DNA of 64,000 nt from CAILZL01 sp050181835 (GCA_050181835.1 JBFXCU010000007.1:1-64000); one strand, 5' to 3'; positions 34,531-43,964 are shown, counted from the stretch's first letter. Translations and numbers: made by a program. The notes: a model not told the origin generated them from the letters alone.

Positions 34531-35778
34531 ATGTTCTACCCCCTGCCTGCCTATATTGGCTTGCGCTATGTGCGTACTCGTCGTCGCGGCTTCTTTGTGT
34601 CGTTCATTAGCTGGGTGTCGATGCTGGGGGTGTGTCTGGGTGTGGCGGCGCTGATCGTAATTCTGTCGGTGATGAACGGCTTTGAAGCGGAGCTGCGTGG
34701 CCGTTTGTTGAATTTGTCGTCGCACGCCACCTTGTCGGGCAGTGCTGAGCAGATGGCCGATTGGTCGGCGTTGGCGGCCACCGCGCAGCAACAACCCGGT
34801 GTGGTGGGCGTTGCACCCTATGTGCAAATTCAAGGCATGGTGGGGCGTGGCGGAGTGTTAACGGCGGCTACTTTGCGTGGCATCCTGCCTGCGCAAGAAG
34901 CCAAGGTGGCCGACATCGCCACGCACCTGTTGCGTGGCCAAGTCACAACATTGATGCCCGGGGCGCAATCGGTGTTGTTGGGTTCCGGGTTGGCTTGGCA
35001 ACTGCAGGCACAAATGGGAGATCAGATAACGGTGCTGATACCGGAAGTGGTGGCGGGCACCACAGAACTGCGTCCGCGCCTACAGAGTTTCACTATTACT
35101 GGCATCTTTGAATTTGGCGCACAGGAGCAGGACAACAGTCTCGCTTTGTTGCATCTTAGCGATGCAGCCGCCTTGGCGGGTAGGGCCGATGTGCCTAGCG
35201 GTTTGCGTTTCAAGTTTGCAGATATTTTTTCGGCACCCGCAGCCATTGCGCAGATCAATAGCGTGCTTGGTGGCCAGTTCATTGCCAGTGATTGGACCGT
35301 GGAGAACGCCAGCTACTTCAGGGCAGTAAAAATTGAAAAAACCATGATGGCGGTGATGCTGATGCTGATTGTGGCGATTGCTGCGTTCAACATCATTGCT
35401 GCGCTGGTGATGGTGGTTAATGAAAAACGTAACGACATTGCTATTCTGCGCACGTTGGGGTTGACACCCAAGCAGGTGATCGCGGTATTCATCACACAGG
35501 GTTTGTTGATTGGTTGGGTAGGTATCTTGGCAGGGCTGCTGTTAGGGCTAAGCCTTGCCTTGAATGTCAGCAGCATCGTGCCGTGGATAGAGCAAAGCTT
35601 CGGCATGCGTTTTTTTGACCCGACCGTTTACTACATCACGCAGATTCCATCAGAAGTGCAGAGTGGCCAGGTGGCGTGGGTGATGCTGCTCGCGGTGGTG
35701 CTGACAGCGGTGGCGACTATTTACCCCGCGCGACGTGCGGCGCGGATTGCTCCAGCAGAAGCCCTGCGCTATGAATAA
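34531..35778 (+). CDS. lolC: Lipoprotein-releasing ABC permease LolC
   Basis: A 415-residue inner-membrane protein with four transmembrane helices: one at about 25-50 (FVSFISWVSMLGVCLGVAAL), a large periplasmic domain, then three helices in the C-terminal MacB/FtsX domain (LMLIVAIAAFNIIAALVMVV through NIYPARRAARI-type end). It helps release sorted lipoproteins to LolA. It shares 8 bases with lolE. Assignment as LolC rather than LolE rests on gene order and is not certain. Confidence 0.9.
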   Translation: MFYPLPAYIGLRYVRTRRRGFFVSFISWVSMLGVCLGVAALIVILSVMNGFEAELRGRLLNLSSHATLSGSAEQMADWSALAATAQQQPGVVGVAPYVQIQGMVGRGGVLTAATLRGILPAQEAKVADIATHLLRGQVTTLMPGAQSVLLGSGLAWQLQAQMGDQITVLIPEVVAGTTELRPRLQSFTITGIFEFGAQEQDNSLALLHLSDAAALAGRADVPSGLRFKFADIFSAPAAIAQINSVLGGQFIASDWTVENASYFRAVKIEKTMMAVMLMLIVAIAAFNIIAALVMVVNEKRNDIAILRTLGLTPKQVIAVFITQGLLIGWVGILAGLLLGLSLALNVSSIVPWIEQSFGMRFFDPTVYYITQIPSEVQSGQVAWVMLLAVVLTAVATIYPARRAARIAPAEALRYE

Positions 35779-37051
35779 GCTGAAATCCCGTTTCGAATGG
35801 TTGATCGGTACGCGCTACTTGCTTTCAAGTGGGCGCTCGGGTGGCGGTAATCGCTTTGTCTCGGTGATTTCTGGAATTTCGCTTGCCGGTGTGGCGTTGG
35901 GTGTGGCGGTGTTGCTGGTAGTGCTGTCGGTGATGAACGGCTTCGAGCGTGAATTGCGCGAGCGCATTCTCAGTGTTACTGCCCATGCCACCATCAGTGG
36001 CTTTGGTGGGCCATTGTCGGAGTGGCAGAAAGTTCGTCAGCAAGTGCAGGATCAGCCCGGCGTGCTAGGCACAGCGCCCTATATTGAGCAGCAAGCATTA
36101 TTGCTGACTACGAGTGCCGCCGGAGATGGCAATAGCGGTGTGGTGATGCGAGGAGTGCTGCCTGCCGAAGAGCAACAGGTGGCGAGCCTGAACCAACATA
36201 TGCAGGCGGGCGCATTGAGTGATTTGCACGATGGCGGCTACGGCATCGTACTGGGAAATGAATTAGCCAAAGATTTGAAGGTATCAATTGGCGATAAGGT
36301 GCTGGCCGTGACAGCGCAGGGCAGTGTGACCGTAGCGGGCGTGATTCCCCGCAGCAAACGCTTTACCGTCGTCGGCATCTTTAGCGTGGGCATGTATGAA
36401 TATGATCGCAACTACGCCTATGTGCATTTGCAGGATGCAGCACGTCTGTACCGCATGAACGATACAGTGAGTGGGCTGCGTTTGAAATTGGCTGATGTGT
36501 TGAACGCGCAGCGCAGCGCCATTCAGATCGCGCAACAACTAGGCGGTGGCTACTACGTGGATGACTGGACGCGCAAGCATGCGAATTTCTTTCGTTCGAT
36601 TGCACTGACTAAGTCAATGATGTTCTTGATTCTGTTGTTAGTGGTGGCGGTGGCCGCGTTCAATGTCATTGCCACGTTGGTGATGGTGGTGAAAGACAAG
36701 CAGTCTGATATCGCCATCTTGCGCACACTCGGCGCGACACCACGTCATGTGCTGAGCATATTTATGCTGCAAGGTATGTTGATTGGCTTGATTGGTATTG
36801 TGGCTGGAGTAGTGCTGGGAACGCTGCTGTCATGGAATCTCGAAAGTCTGATTCACGGCTTGGAAAGCTTGCTGAATACCAAGTTCATGGATGCCAAACT
36901 GTACTTTATGAGTGACCTGCCAGCAGCAGTGCAGTGGGGTGATGTGTGGCAGGTAGCTGGCGTGGCATTTTTAATGTGTACCTTGGCGACCATTTATCCT
37001 GCCTGGCGCGCAGCACGTACCGAACCGGCCAAGGCGCTGCGTCATGAATAA
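35771..37051 (+). CDS. lolE: Lipoprotein-releasing ABC permease LolE
   Basis: A 426-residue paralogue of the preceding gene, with the same topology: FEWLIGTRYLLSSGRSGGGN, helix FVSVISGISLAGVALGVAVL, a periplasmic domain, and the last three helices with KDKQSDIAILRTLGATPRHV. ATG 35771 overlaps lolC by 8 bases and its TAA shares a base with the lolD ATG. Order C-E-D differs from the E. coli C-D-E order. Confidence 0.9.
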   Translation: MNKLKSRFEWLIGTRYLLSSGRSGGGNRFVSVISGISLAGVALGVAVLLVVLSVMNGFERELRERILSVTAHATISGFGGPLSEWQKVRQQVQDQPGVLGTAPYIEQQALLLTTSAAGDGNSGVVMRGVLPAEEQQVASLNQHMQAGALSDLHDGGYGIVLGNELAKDLKVSIGDKVLAVTAQGSVTVAGVIPRSKRFTVVGIFSVGMYEYDRNYAYVHLQDAARLYRMNDTVSGLRLKLADVLNAQRSAIQIAQQLGGGYYVDDWTRKHANFFRSIALTKSMMFLILLLVVAVAAFNVIATLVMVVKDKQSDIAILRTLGATPRHVLSIFMLQGMLIGLIGIVAGVVLGTLLSWNLESLIHGLESLLNTKFMDAKLYFMSDLPAAVQWGDVWQVAGVAFLMCTLATIYPAWRAARTEPAKALRHE

Positions 37052-37779
37052 TGGTCATGAATGAAACTAATGGAACCACTGTGACTGAGACATTGACAGA
37101 TAAGCAGCTCGTACTCGAATGTGAGCATCTTGGTAAGCGTTTTGACGATGCAGATACGCGGCTTGATGTGCTGACTGATGTGAATCTACGCATTACCGCC
37201 GGTGAGCGTATTGCCATTGTCGGCGTCTCTGGTTCAGGTAAAACCACCTTGTTGCAATTGCTGGGTGGCTTGGACATACCCACCACAGGCGTGGTCAAAA
37301 TCGCCGGTGAAGACGTGTCCACTTTGTCTGAAGCAGCGCGCGGGGCACTGCGTAATCGCGCGTTGGGATTCGTGTATCAATTTCATCATCTGTTGCCGGA
37401 ATTCAGTGCGCTGGAAAATGTGGCCATGCCGTTGTTAGTGCGACGCATGCCCGTCGAGCAAGCGCGACAGCAGGCCAAAGAGTTGCTGGAACGTGTTGGC
37501 TTGGGTGCGCGTCTGTCGCATCGGCCCGGACAATTGTCAGGTGGTGAGCGTCAACGGGCAGCCATCGCTCGCGCCTTGGTGACCAAACCGATGGTGGTAC
37601 TGGCTGACGAGCCGACTGGCAATCTGGATGGCGCTAATGCGCAGCAGGTTTTTGAATTGATGCTGGAATTGAATCGTGAGATGGGCACGGCGTTGGTGAT
37701 CGTGACTCACGCGCAAGAGTTGGCAGCGCGTATGCAGCGAGTATTAACGCTGCGTGAAGGCCAGTTGACAGCCAGCTAA
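37051..37779 (+). CDS. lolD: Lipoprotein-releasing ABC ATPase LolD
   Basis: A 242-residue ABC ATPase that powers LolCE. Walker A is GVSGSGKTTLLQL, Q-loop FVYQFHHLLPEFSALENV, signature LSGGERQRAAIARAL, Walker B VVLADEPTGNLDG, H-loop VTHAQELA. The start ATG 37051 overlaps the lolE stop (TAATG); about 20 residues of extra N-terminus precede the conserved LECEHLGKRF. Confidence 0.96.
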   Translation: MVMNETNGTTVTETLTDKQLVLECEHLGKRFDDADTRLDVLTDVNLRITAGERIAIVGVSGSGKTTLLQLLGGLDIPTTGVVKIAGEDVSTLSEAARGALRNRALGFVYQFHHLLPEFSALENVAMPLLVRRMPVEQARQQAKELLERVGLGARLSHRPGQLSGGERQRAAIARALVTKPMVVLADEPTGNLDGANAQQVFELMLELNREMGTALVIVTHAQELAARMQRVLTLREGQLTAS

Positions 37780-37782
37780 CGC

Positions 37783-38808
37783 ATGACCATAAACCATTTG
37801 CAGCTGGTCATACCCGAGTTGCTGGCCCAATTGCGGCAATCACCGGATGGCGACGCCAAGCATGATGCATTGCCAGCACTACGTCAGTGTCTACAACAAG
37901 GCGAACGTAGCCGTCTGTGGCAATCGGACGATATATCGCATGCGCATCTGGAGTCGTGGCAGCAATCATTACTCGCTGCGTTGCCTTCTGAGCTGCGGGT
38001 GCATGCGTTACCCAGCGCGGCATTAACCTGGCGGGGCGAGGGCGGTGCGCAGCGTAAGGGCAGTTGTCTGCTGGCAGAGCCGGTGCATTTGCAAGCCGGC
38101 ATGGATGATCTGCGTTATTTGCAGTCGCCCCCGCTGACTGATGAAGAAGCAACGCAGTTGTTGCATAGCTTGCAACCATTGCTATCACTGGCTGGCTTCG
38201 AACTGGCGCTCACAGCAGATCAGGCAAACGGTACCTGGTACTTATGGTGTGATCGTGATTTACAGCTCACCACTTTTTCGCTGCGTAGCCAGTGTGCGGC
38301 GCGCATCTATGACCTCATGCCACAAGGGGCAGATTCAGCCGGGTTGCGTCGCTTGATGACGGAAATTCAAATGTTGCTGCACGACCATCCGGTGAATAAA
38401 CATCGAGAGCGTCGTAGCCAGTTGACGGTGAATGCACTGTGGTTTGCTGGCGCAGGGGATTTGACGTTGGTGTCGCAGCCGTTACCACAGCGAGTAATGA
38501 GTGATGCCGTTTATATGCGTGGTCTGTGCGAGCATTTGCACACGGACTGCTGGCCGATGCCATCCGATGTGCCCTCATTACTTAGTGTTGATACGTTACA
38601 GGTGCTAATGGTACTGCCCGCCATGTCATTGGCGGCAGTGGAGTCAGCTTGGTTGCAACCGCTGCTTGCGGCCTTGCAGGATGGCGAAATAAAGCAACTT
38701 GATCTGTATCTCGATCAGTGGTGTATTCGCATGCGGGGTGGGCGATGGCAGCAACTACGGCGGCGGTTTACAGGTGATCGCCATGACATTGCCGAGCTAC
38801 TGATATGA
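37783..38808 (+). CDS. RpfE-type conserved protein next to recJ
   Basis: A 341-residue cytoplasmic protein. The segment RSQLTVNALWFAGAGDL matches the hallmark V-N-(S/A)-L-W-F-x-G-x-G of the proteins annotated as RpfE-type regulators (sometimes mislabelled phosphoglycerate mutase). In Xanthomonas rpfE lies beside recJ, prfB and lysS, as here, which supports the call. The biochemical role is unknown. It overlaps recJ by 4 bases. Confidence 0.75.
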   Translation: MTINHLQLVIPELLAQLRQSPDGDAKHDALPALRQCLQQGERSRLWQSDDISHAHLESWQQSLLAALPSELRVHALPSAALTWRGEGGAQRKGSCLLAEPVHLQAGMDDLRYLQSPPLTDEEATQLLHSLQPLLSLAGFELALTADQANGTWYLWCDRDLQLTTFSLRSQCAARIYDLMPQGADSAGLRRLMTEIQMLLHDHPVNKHRERRSQLTVNALWFAGAGDLTLVSQPLPQRVMSDAVYMRGLCEHLHTDCWPMPSDVPSLLSVDTLQVLMVLPAMSLAAVESAWLQPLLAALQDGEIKQLDLYLDQWCIRMRGGRWQQLRRRFTGDRHDIAELLI

Positions 38809-40541
38809 GTAAGCGAACTATACGACGTCGTTTGCTGGCCGACCTCACGCCAGCTAGCTTGCACGCTTCACCGTTGTTGTCGCGCTTATATGCCTTGCGC
38901 GGCGTAGCCAACACAACTGAGCTGGATCATTCACTGGAGCGCATGATTCCTGTTAGTGCATTGGGCGGCGTGGATGAAGCGGTTGCCTTGCTGCTGGCGC
39001 ATTACGCTAAACAAAGCCACATTGTCATTATCGGCGACTTTGATACCGATGGTGCCACCAGCACGGCCTTGGTGGTGCGACAACTGCGCCGACTGGGCTT
39101 TCATCACGTTGAGTTTCTGGTGCCGAATCGCTTCACCTTTGGTTATGGCCTGACACCGGAGATCGTAGCGCTCGCTGCCCAAGGTAACTCAGCGCAGCGC
39201 AAACCAGACCTACTCATCACCGTTGATAACGGTATTTCTAGCGTCGCTGGTGTGGCGGCGGCGAATGCATTGGATATCGAAGTGTTGGTTACCGATCACC
39301 ACTTGGCAGGGAACGAACTGCCGCAAGCCACCGCCATTGTGAATCCCAATGCGCCCGGTAATGATTTTCCGAGTAAGGCATTGGCCGGTGTTGGGGTGGC
39401 GTTTTACTTGATGGCGGCGTTAACCCGCGCCATGACTCAGCAAGGGTTGGTGGTGGCGGACAAGACCTCAGTCGCGCAACTGCTTGATCTGGTGGCGCTG
39501 GGAACGGTGGCCGACGTGGTGCCATTGGATGCTAACAACCGCATTCTGGTGGCGCAGGGCATGAAGCGCATTCGTGCGGGTCGCTGTGTTCCCGGTATTC
39601 GCGCCATGCTGGAAGCAGCCAACAAACGCATTGAAACCTGTGTCGCCGCTGATCTGGGGTTTCAAGTCGGGCCGCGCTTGAATGCAGCGGGAAGGCTGGA
39701 TGATATGTCGCTGGGTATTCAATGCCTGCTCACCGATGACATGAACGCCGCGCGCGCCATCGCAGCACAATTGACGCAGATGAATCTGGATCGTCGCGAT
39801 ATTGAACAACAGATGCAGGCCGAAGCCATGACCATTCTGGAACAGATGCAACTGGATACTGATGCATTGCCCTTGGGTCTATGCCTGTATGAAGCATCTT
39901 GGCATCAGGGTGTGGTGGGGCTGGTAGCGTCACGAGTGAAAGACCGTGTGCATCGACCCGTGATCGCCATGGCAATGTCTGATGAGACGACGTTAAAAGG
40001 CTCAGGCCGTTCCATCCCCGGCGTGCATATTCGTGATGTACTAGATGCAGTTGCGGCGCATCACCCCGGACTGATTGATAAATTTGGCGGCCATGCGATG
40101 GCGGCGGGGCTGTCCATCGGTGCCGATAAACTTGAAGTTTTTCGTGCTGCCTTTAACGAAGAAGTAAATCGCTGGATGACCCACGACGATGCCATTGGTG
40201 TCGTGCTCAGTGATGGCGAGCTGGCCGCCAACGAATTTAGCCTCGACACCGCCAAACAACTGCGTGAGTCTGGCCCTTGGGGGCAGAACTTCCCTGAACC
40301 ACTGTTTGATGGTCAGTTTCGTGTTGTCGATGCACGCATCTTGGGTGAACGGCATCTGAAATTGAAAGTCGCTATTGGCAACGACACCGTTGAAGCCATT
40401 GCCTTCCGACATTTTGATGATGATGACGCACCACAAGTTCACAGCGGCGATACAGTTCACCTAGCTTATCGGCTGGATGTGAACGAGTTTCGCGGTGATG
40501 AGCGGTTGCAGTTGATAGTGGAGAATCTCGAACGGGTATAG
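38805..40541 (+). CDS. recJ: Single-stranded-DNA-specific exonuclease RecJ
   Basis: A 578-residue 5'-3' ssDNA exonuclease for RecF-pathway and mismatch repair. DHH-family motifs: IVIIGDFDTDGATSTAL (motif I), TVDNGISS (II), LVTDHHLAG (III), ALVAL/LGTVADVVPL (IV), and the DHHA1 part SGRSIPGVHIRDVLDAV and GGHAMAAGLSI. The usual DYDADGAT is DFDTDGAT here, with the metal-binding aspartates kept. Confidence 0.95.
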   Translation: MSKRTIRRRLLADLTPASLHASPLLSRLYALRGVANTTELDHSLERMIPVSALGGVDEAVALLLAHYAKQSHIVIIGDFDTDGATSTALVVRQLRRLGFHHVEFLVPNRFTFGYGLTPEIVALAAQGNSAQRKPDLLITVDNGISSVAGVAAANALDIEVLVTDHHLAGNELPQATAIVNPNAPGNDFPSKALAGVGVAFYLMAALTRAMTQQGLVVADKTSVAQLLDLVALGTVADVVPLDANNRILVAQGMKRIRAGRCVPGIRAMLEAANKRIETCVAADLGFQVGPRLNAAGRLDDMSLGIQCLLTDDMNAARAIAAQLTQMNLDRRDIEQQMQAEAMTILEQMQLDTDALPLGLCLYEASWHQGVVGLVASRVKDRVHRPVIAMAMSDETTLKGSGRSIPGVHIRDVLDAVAAHHPGLIDKFGGHAMAAGLSIGADKLEVFRAAFNEEVNRWMTHDDAIGVVLSDGELAANEFSLDTAKQLRESGPWGQNFPEPLFDGQFRVVDARILGERHLKLKVAIGNDTVEAIAFRHFDDDDAPQVHSGDTVHLAYRLDVNEFRGDERLQLIVENLERV

Positions 40542-40616
40542 CCGGATGCTATCCGTTTAACTCGTGCGCCCATCTGCTATCCTTGCGCCCCTGAAATTTT
40601 GACCGAGTTTTGCCCG

Positions 40617-41712
40617 ATGGAAGTCAACCTGATTCGCCGCAGCATTGAAGACCTGACCGAACGCAGCACTGTGTTACGGGGGTTTCTTTGAATACGATAA
40701 CAAGGCTGAGCGCCTGACCGAGGTTACGCGCGAACTGGAAGATCCCAAAATCTGGGATACGCCTGCCAGAGCGCAGGAACTAGGTCGCGAGCGCGTCGCG
40801 CTGGAACAAACCGTCAATATGCTGGATCGCATCAAGTCGAGTCTGAAAGATGCGACTGACCTGCTCGATATGGCGGTCGAAGAAAATGACGTGGATACGG
40901 CTGCGGAAGTGGAACGTGATGTCGCCGTGATCGAAAAAGATCTGAAGAATCTGGAATTCCGGCGCATGTTCCCCGGCCAGATGGATTCGCACAACGCCTA
41001 TCTGGATATTCAGGCTGGCGCCGGTGGTACCGAAGCGCAGGACTGGGCCAATATGCTGATGCGCATGTATATGCGTTGGGGCGACGCCCGGGGCTTCAAG
41101 ACCGAAATCACCGACGCCAATGGTGGTGAAGTGGCCGGCATCAAGAGTTGTAGTATCAGCTTTGAAGGCGACTATGCTTATGGCTGGTTGCGTACCGAAA
41201 TTGGTGTGCATCGCTTGGTGCGTAAGTCACCATTCGATTCCAACGCACGCCGCCACACCTCATTTGCCTCGGTGTTCGTCTCGCCGGAAATTGATGACGA
41301 TATTGATATCGTGGTGAACCCTGCTGATCTGAGAACCGACGTGTATCGATCCAGCGGTGCGGGTGGTCAGCACGTCAACAAGACCGAGTCGGCGGTACGT
41401 ATCACACACATTCCCAGCGGCATTGTCGCCGCCTGTCAGGCGGAACGCAGTCAGCACAAGAATCGCGATAAAGCGATGAAGATGCTCAAGGCCAAGTTGT
41501 ACGAGCTGGAAGTGAACAAGCGTAACGCCGCTTCCCAGGTGCTGGAAGATTCCAAGTCGGATGTAAGCTGGGGTAATCAGATTCGCTCCTACGTGCTGGA
41601 TCAATCACGCATCAAGGATCTACGTACTGGTGTGGAAGTGGGTAATACCACTGCCGTGCTGGATGGCGATCTGGATCAATTCATGGAAGCAAGTTTGAAG
41701 CAGGGGCTTTGA
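40617..41712 (+). CDS. prfB: Peptide chain release factor 2, with programmed +1 frameshift
   Basis: RF2 recognises UGA and UAA. The first frame (40617-40688) encodes 24 residues, MEVNLIRRSIEDLTERSTVL-RGFL, and stops at TGA 40689-40691; a +1 slip at CTT-T continues at GAA 40690 as EYDNKAERL. The total is 364 residues, the normal length. The anticodon-like SPF is in RKSPFDSNARRHTSFASVFV and the peptide-release GGQ in SSGAGGQHVNKTESAVR. The frameshift gives autoregulation, as in E. coli. It sits between recJ and lysS. Confidence 0.96.
40677..40691 (+). promoter_or_regulatory. prfB autoregulatory +1 frameshift site
   Basis: CGGGGGTTTCTTTGA: an internal SD-like GGGGG, three bases, the slippery CTT (Leu) and the in-frame UGA. 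The spacing equals the E. coli AGGGGGTATCTTTGA signal. Low RF2 lets the ribosome slip to the productive frame. Confidence 0.95.
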
Positions 41713-41726
41713 AGATTTTATTAAGG

Positions 41727-41801
41727 CTGTGGGCTGTGGACTGTGGACTGTGGTTGGAAAATCAGATTCTGACCTACGGCTTACGGCCTATGGCCTTCAG
41801 C
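41727..41801 (+). repeat. Two runs of degenerate heptanucleotide repeats
   Basis: Four heptamers CTGTGGG-CTGTGGA-CTGTGGA-CTGTGGT fill 41727-41754; a second run CTACGGC-TTACGGC-CTATGGC-CTTCAGC fills 41774-41801. They occupy most of the prfB-lysS gap. Such 7-base tandem repeats recall the short tandemly repeated repetitive elements of cyanobacteria, but no named family is recognised. Confidence 0.75.
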
Positions 41802-41826
41802 CCAATTGCATTAATTGGGTATAGAC

Positions 41827-43329
41827 ATGACTGACACACCGCAAGATCAACCTATCGACGAAAATCACCTGATCGCCGAACGTCGCGCCAAGCTGGCCAA
41901 GTTGCGCGAAGCGGGGCAGGCGTTTCCGAATGATTTTCGGCGTGATGCGTTGGCCGACGATTTGTTTATGCTGTATGGCGAGCATGACACTGAATGGTTT
42001 GAGAACAATGCTATTCCCGTCAAAGTTAGTGGCCGCATGCTGGCCAAGCGTGTCATGGGCAAAGCCAGCTTTGCCAAGATTCAGGATCACAGCGGCCAAT
42101 TGCAGTTATTCCTGCAACAAACCGCACTTGGTGAAACTTACGATGCCTTCAAAGGCTGGGATGTGGGCGACATTCTTGCCGCCGAAGGGACGCTGTTCAA
42201 AACCAAGACTGGTGAACTGTCGGTCAAAGTGACTACCTTGCGATTGTTGGTGAAGTCACTGCGACCTTTACCAGATAAGTGGCATGGCCTGTCAGATCAT
42301 GAAACCCGCTATCGCCAACGCTATGTGGATCTGGTGATCAATGCCGACAGCCGCAAGGTATTCACCACGCGCACGCAAATCATCAAATATCTACGTAGTT
42401 TTCTCGATGCCATGAGCTTCATGGAAGTGGAAACACCGATGATGCAGGTGATTCCCGGTGGCGCTACGGCCAAGCCTTTTATGACGCATCACAATGCGCT
42501 GGATATGCAGATGTATATGCGCATCTCGCCTGAGCTGTACCTGAAACGCTTGGTCGTCGGCGGCTTTGAGCGCGTGTATGAAATCAATCGCAGCTTCCGT
42601 AACGAGGGCTTGTCAACGCGCCATAATCCTGAGTTCACCATGGTGGAGCTGTATCAGACTTACGCTGACTACCGCGATCTGATGGAGTTGGTTGAGCGTC
42701 TACTGCAAGGGTTGTGCGACATGGTGTTGGGTACACGCAGTATTGAATGGGAAGGTCAGCAGCTTGATATTGCTCAACCATTCCGGCGCGTGACTGTTGA
42801 AGAAGTGATCGTTGAACACAACGATGGCATGGATCGCAGTAAGTTACGTGATCTGGCTTATTTACGTACTTGGTGCGATCAGCTCAAGATTCGTTACAAG
42901 GAGAGCGATGGTGTGGGCAAGCTGCAAATAGAGATATTTGAAAAGACCGGTGAACATCAGCTAACGCAACCCACCTTCGTGTATCACTATCCGGCAGAAG
43001 TATCGCCACTGGCGCGCCGCAACGATGACGATTCCTTCCTGACTGATCGCTTTGAGTTTTTTGTCTGTGGCCGCGAACTGGCCAATGGCTTCTCTGAGTT
43101 GAACGATGCCGAAGATCAGGCCGAGCGTTTCCACGAACAGGTATCACGCAAGTCAGACGGCGATGATGAAGCCATGTTCTACGATGCTGATTACATTCGT
43201 GCGCTCGAATACGGCATGCCACCTACGGCAGGGTTAGGCATCGGTATTGATCGGCTAGTGATGTTGCTCACCAACTCCAGCTCGATTCGCGATGTGGTGC
43301 TGTTCCCGCATATGCGGCCAGAGAGTTAA
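41827..43329 (+). CDS. lysS: Lysyl-tRNA synthetase, class II
   Basis: A 500-residue class II enzyme. It has the N-terminal OB-fold anticodon-binding domain (VSGRMLAKRVMGKASFAKIQD), motif 1 (FMEVETPMMQVIPGGATAKPF), motif 2 (FRNEGLSTRHNPEFTMVE) and motif 3 (GLGIGIDRLVMLLTNS). ATG 41827 is used; an upstream in-frame TTG at 41815 adds only four residues. The Q/N sequence before motif 1 fits bacterial LysRS. Confidence 0.96.
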   Translation: MTDTPQDQPIDENHLIAERRAKLAKLREAGQAFPNDFRRDALADDLFMLYGEHDTEWFENNAIPVKVSGRMLAKRVMGKASFAKIQDHSGQLQLFLQQTALGETYDAFKGWDVGDILAAEGTLFKTKTGELSVKVTTLRLLVKSLRPLPDKWHGLSDHETRYRQRYVDLVINADSRKVFTTRTQIIKYLRSFLDAMSFMEVETPMMQVIPGGATAKPFMTHHNALDMQMYMRISPELYLKRLVVGGFERVYEINRSFRNEGLSTRHNPEFTMVELYQTYADYRDLMELVERLLQGLCDMVLGTRSIEWEGQQLDIAQPFRRVTVEEVIVEHNDGMDRSKLRDLAYLRTWCDQLKIRYKESDGVGKLQIEIFEKTGEHQLTQPTFVYHYPAEVSPLARRNDDDSFLTDRFEFFVCGRELANGFSELNDAEDQAERFHEQVSRKSDGDDEAMFYDADYIRALEYGMPPTAGLGIGIDRLVMLLTNSSSIRDVVLFPHMRPES

Positions 43330-43356
43330 GCGAAGACGTATTTTGTAGCTTGCTTT

Positions 43357-43418
43357 GTAGGCTGGGTGCCTCACCCAGCATTAATGCGACAAGATGCTGG
43401 GTGAGGCACTCAGCCTAC
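43357..43418. repeat. REP-like imperfect palindrome after lysS
   Basis: Two 25-base arms (43357-43381 and 43394-43418) are inverted copies with one mismatch, around a 12-base loop. Each arm contains its own hairpin (GCTGGGTG...CACCCAGC). This nested palindrome, GTAGGCTGGGTG-type, is like paired REP/BIME units. It may end lysS and lipoprotein transcription from both sides. Confidence 0.75.
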
Positions 43419-43432
43419 GGGTCTATTGCAGA

Positions 43433-43753
43433 CTATTTCCGGTCACGGCGGTTATCGCGGTCGTCTCTGTCTTTATTTCCTCGACCGTTCCGGACTTTGA
43501 ACTTGGTCTCTTTAGGGTAGCGATTTCTGGGGAGATTCGCCCAAGGACCGGATCTTGAGGTTGCGTAGCGCCAGCGGTTGTTGTTGTAGTAGTAGTAATA
43601 GCCGCTTTGATAGAAATATGGTTCCGCGTCCAATTCCACTATCAGCGGAAGTGGGGGTGCCATAACCCTTACCGAACCACGGCTCGGGGGTGCCACCAAG
43701 CACGCACTCAGCAGCAATGCCATGAGGGGTGCAACAATTAGCATTTTGTACAT
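43433..43753 (-). CDS. Tyr-rich lipoprotein (106 aa)
   Basis: A lipoprotein signal ends LLLSAC (residues 12-17). The mature part has an unusual run of aromatic residues, YFYQSGYYYYYNNNRWRYA, then SRSGPWANLP and a basic, Asp/Arg-rich tail. The same Y-F-x-x-G-Y-Y-x-Y...W...GPW pattern occurs in the frameshifted exported protein just upstream (43954-44843), so the two are distant relatives. Function unknown. The ATG at 43753 is chosen because the signal peptide begins there; copy of the 18-bp cluster motif lies 88 bases upstream. Confidence 0.65.
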   Translation of the reverse strand: MYKMLIVAPLMALLLSACLVAPPSRGSVRVMAPPLPLIVELDAEPYFYQSGYYYYYNNNRWRYATSRSGPWANLPRNRYPKETKFKVRNGRGNKDRDDRDNRRDRK

Positions 43754-43841
43754 GGCGATTCTCCTGCAGTAGGCGGTGTAGGTAGATATAACTCTACACC
43801 TGTGTCGATGCACTTGGATACTGAATGCGCTTTCTCGGGGT

Positions 43842-43859
43842 GTCTGTACGATATCGAAC
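43842..43859 (-). promoter_or_regulatory. Cluster motif, copy 1
   Basis: GTCTGTACGATATCGAAC on the plus strand; read toward the lipoprotein gene it is GTTCGATATCGTACAGAC, a full match to the cluster consensus outside the variable centre. It lies 88 bases before the start codon at 43753. Confidence 0.7.
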
Positions 43860-43943
43860 ATAACAACTGATCCTGATCAAACGGCGTGGCTGGACGCAAT
43901 TTGATTGCCGACCTCGGTTGTCGTTGCCCATTGCGCTCGTCAT

Positions 43944-43964
43944 TCCTTACTCCTTACTCCTTAC
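43944..43964. repeat. Triple heptamer TCCTTAC over a stop codon
   Basis: Three tandem copies of TCCTTAC (GTAAGGA on the minus strand) lie at the very end of the frameshifted gene and supply its TAA stop. Third heptanucleotide repeat in this region. Confidence 0.7.

Noticed and set aside
40689..40691. In-frame TGA near the start of prfB as a disabling mutation
   Set aside because: It is the standard programmed frameshift of RF2, with intact spacing.
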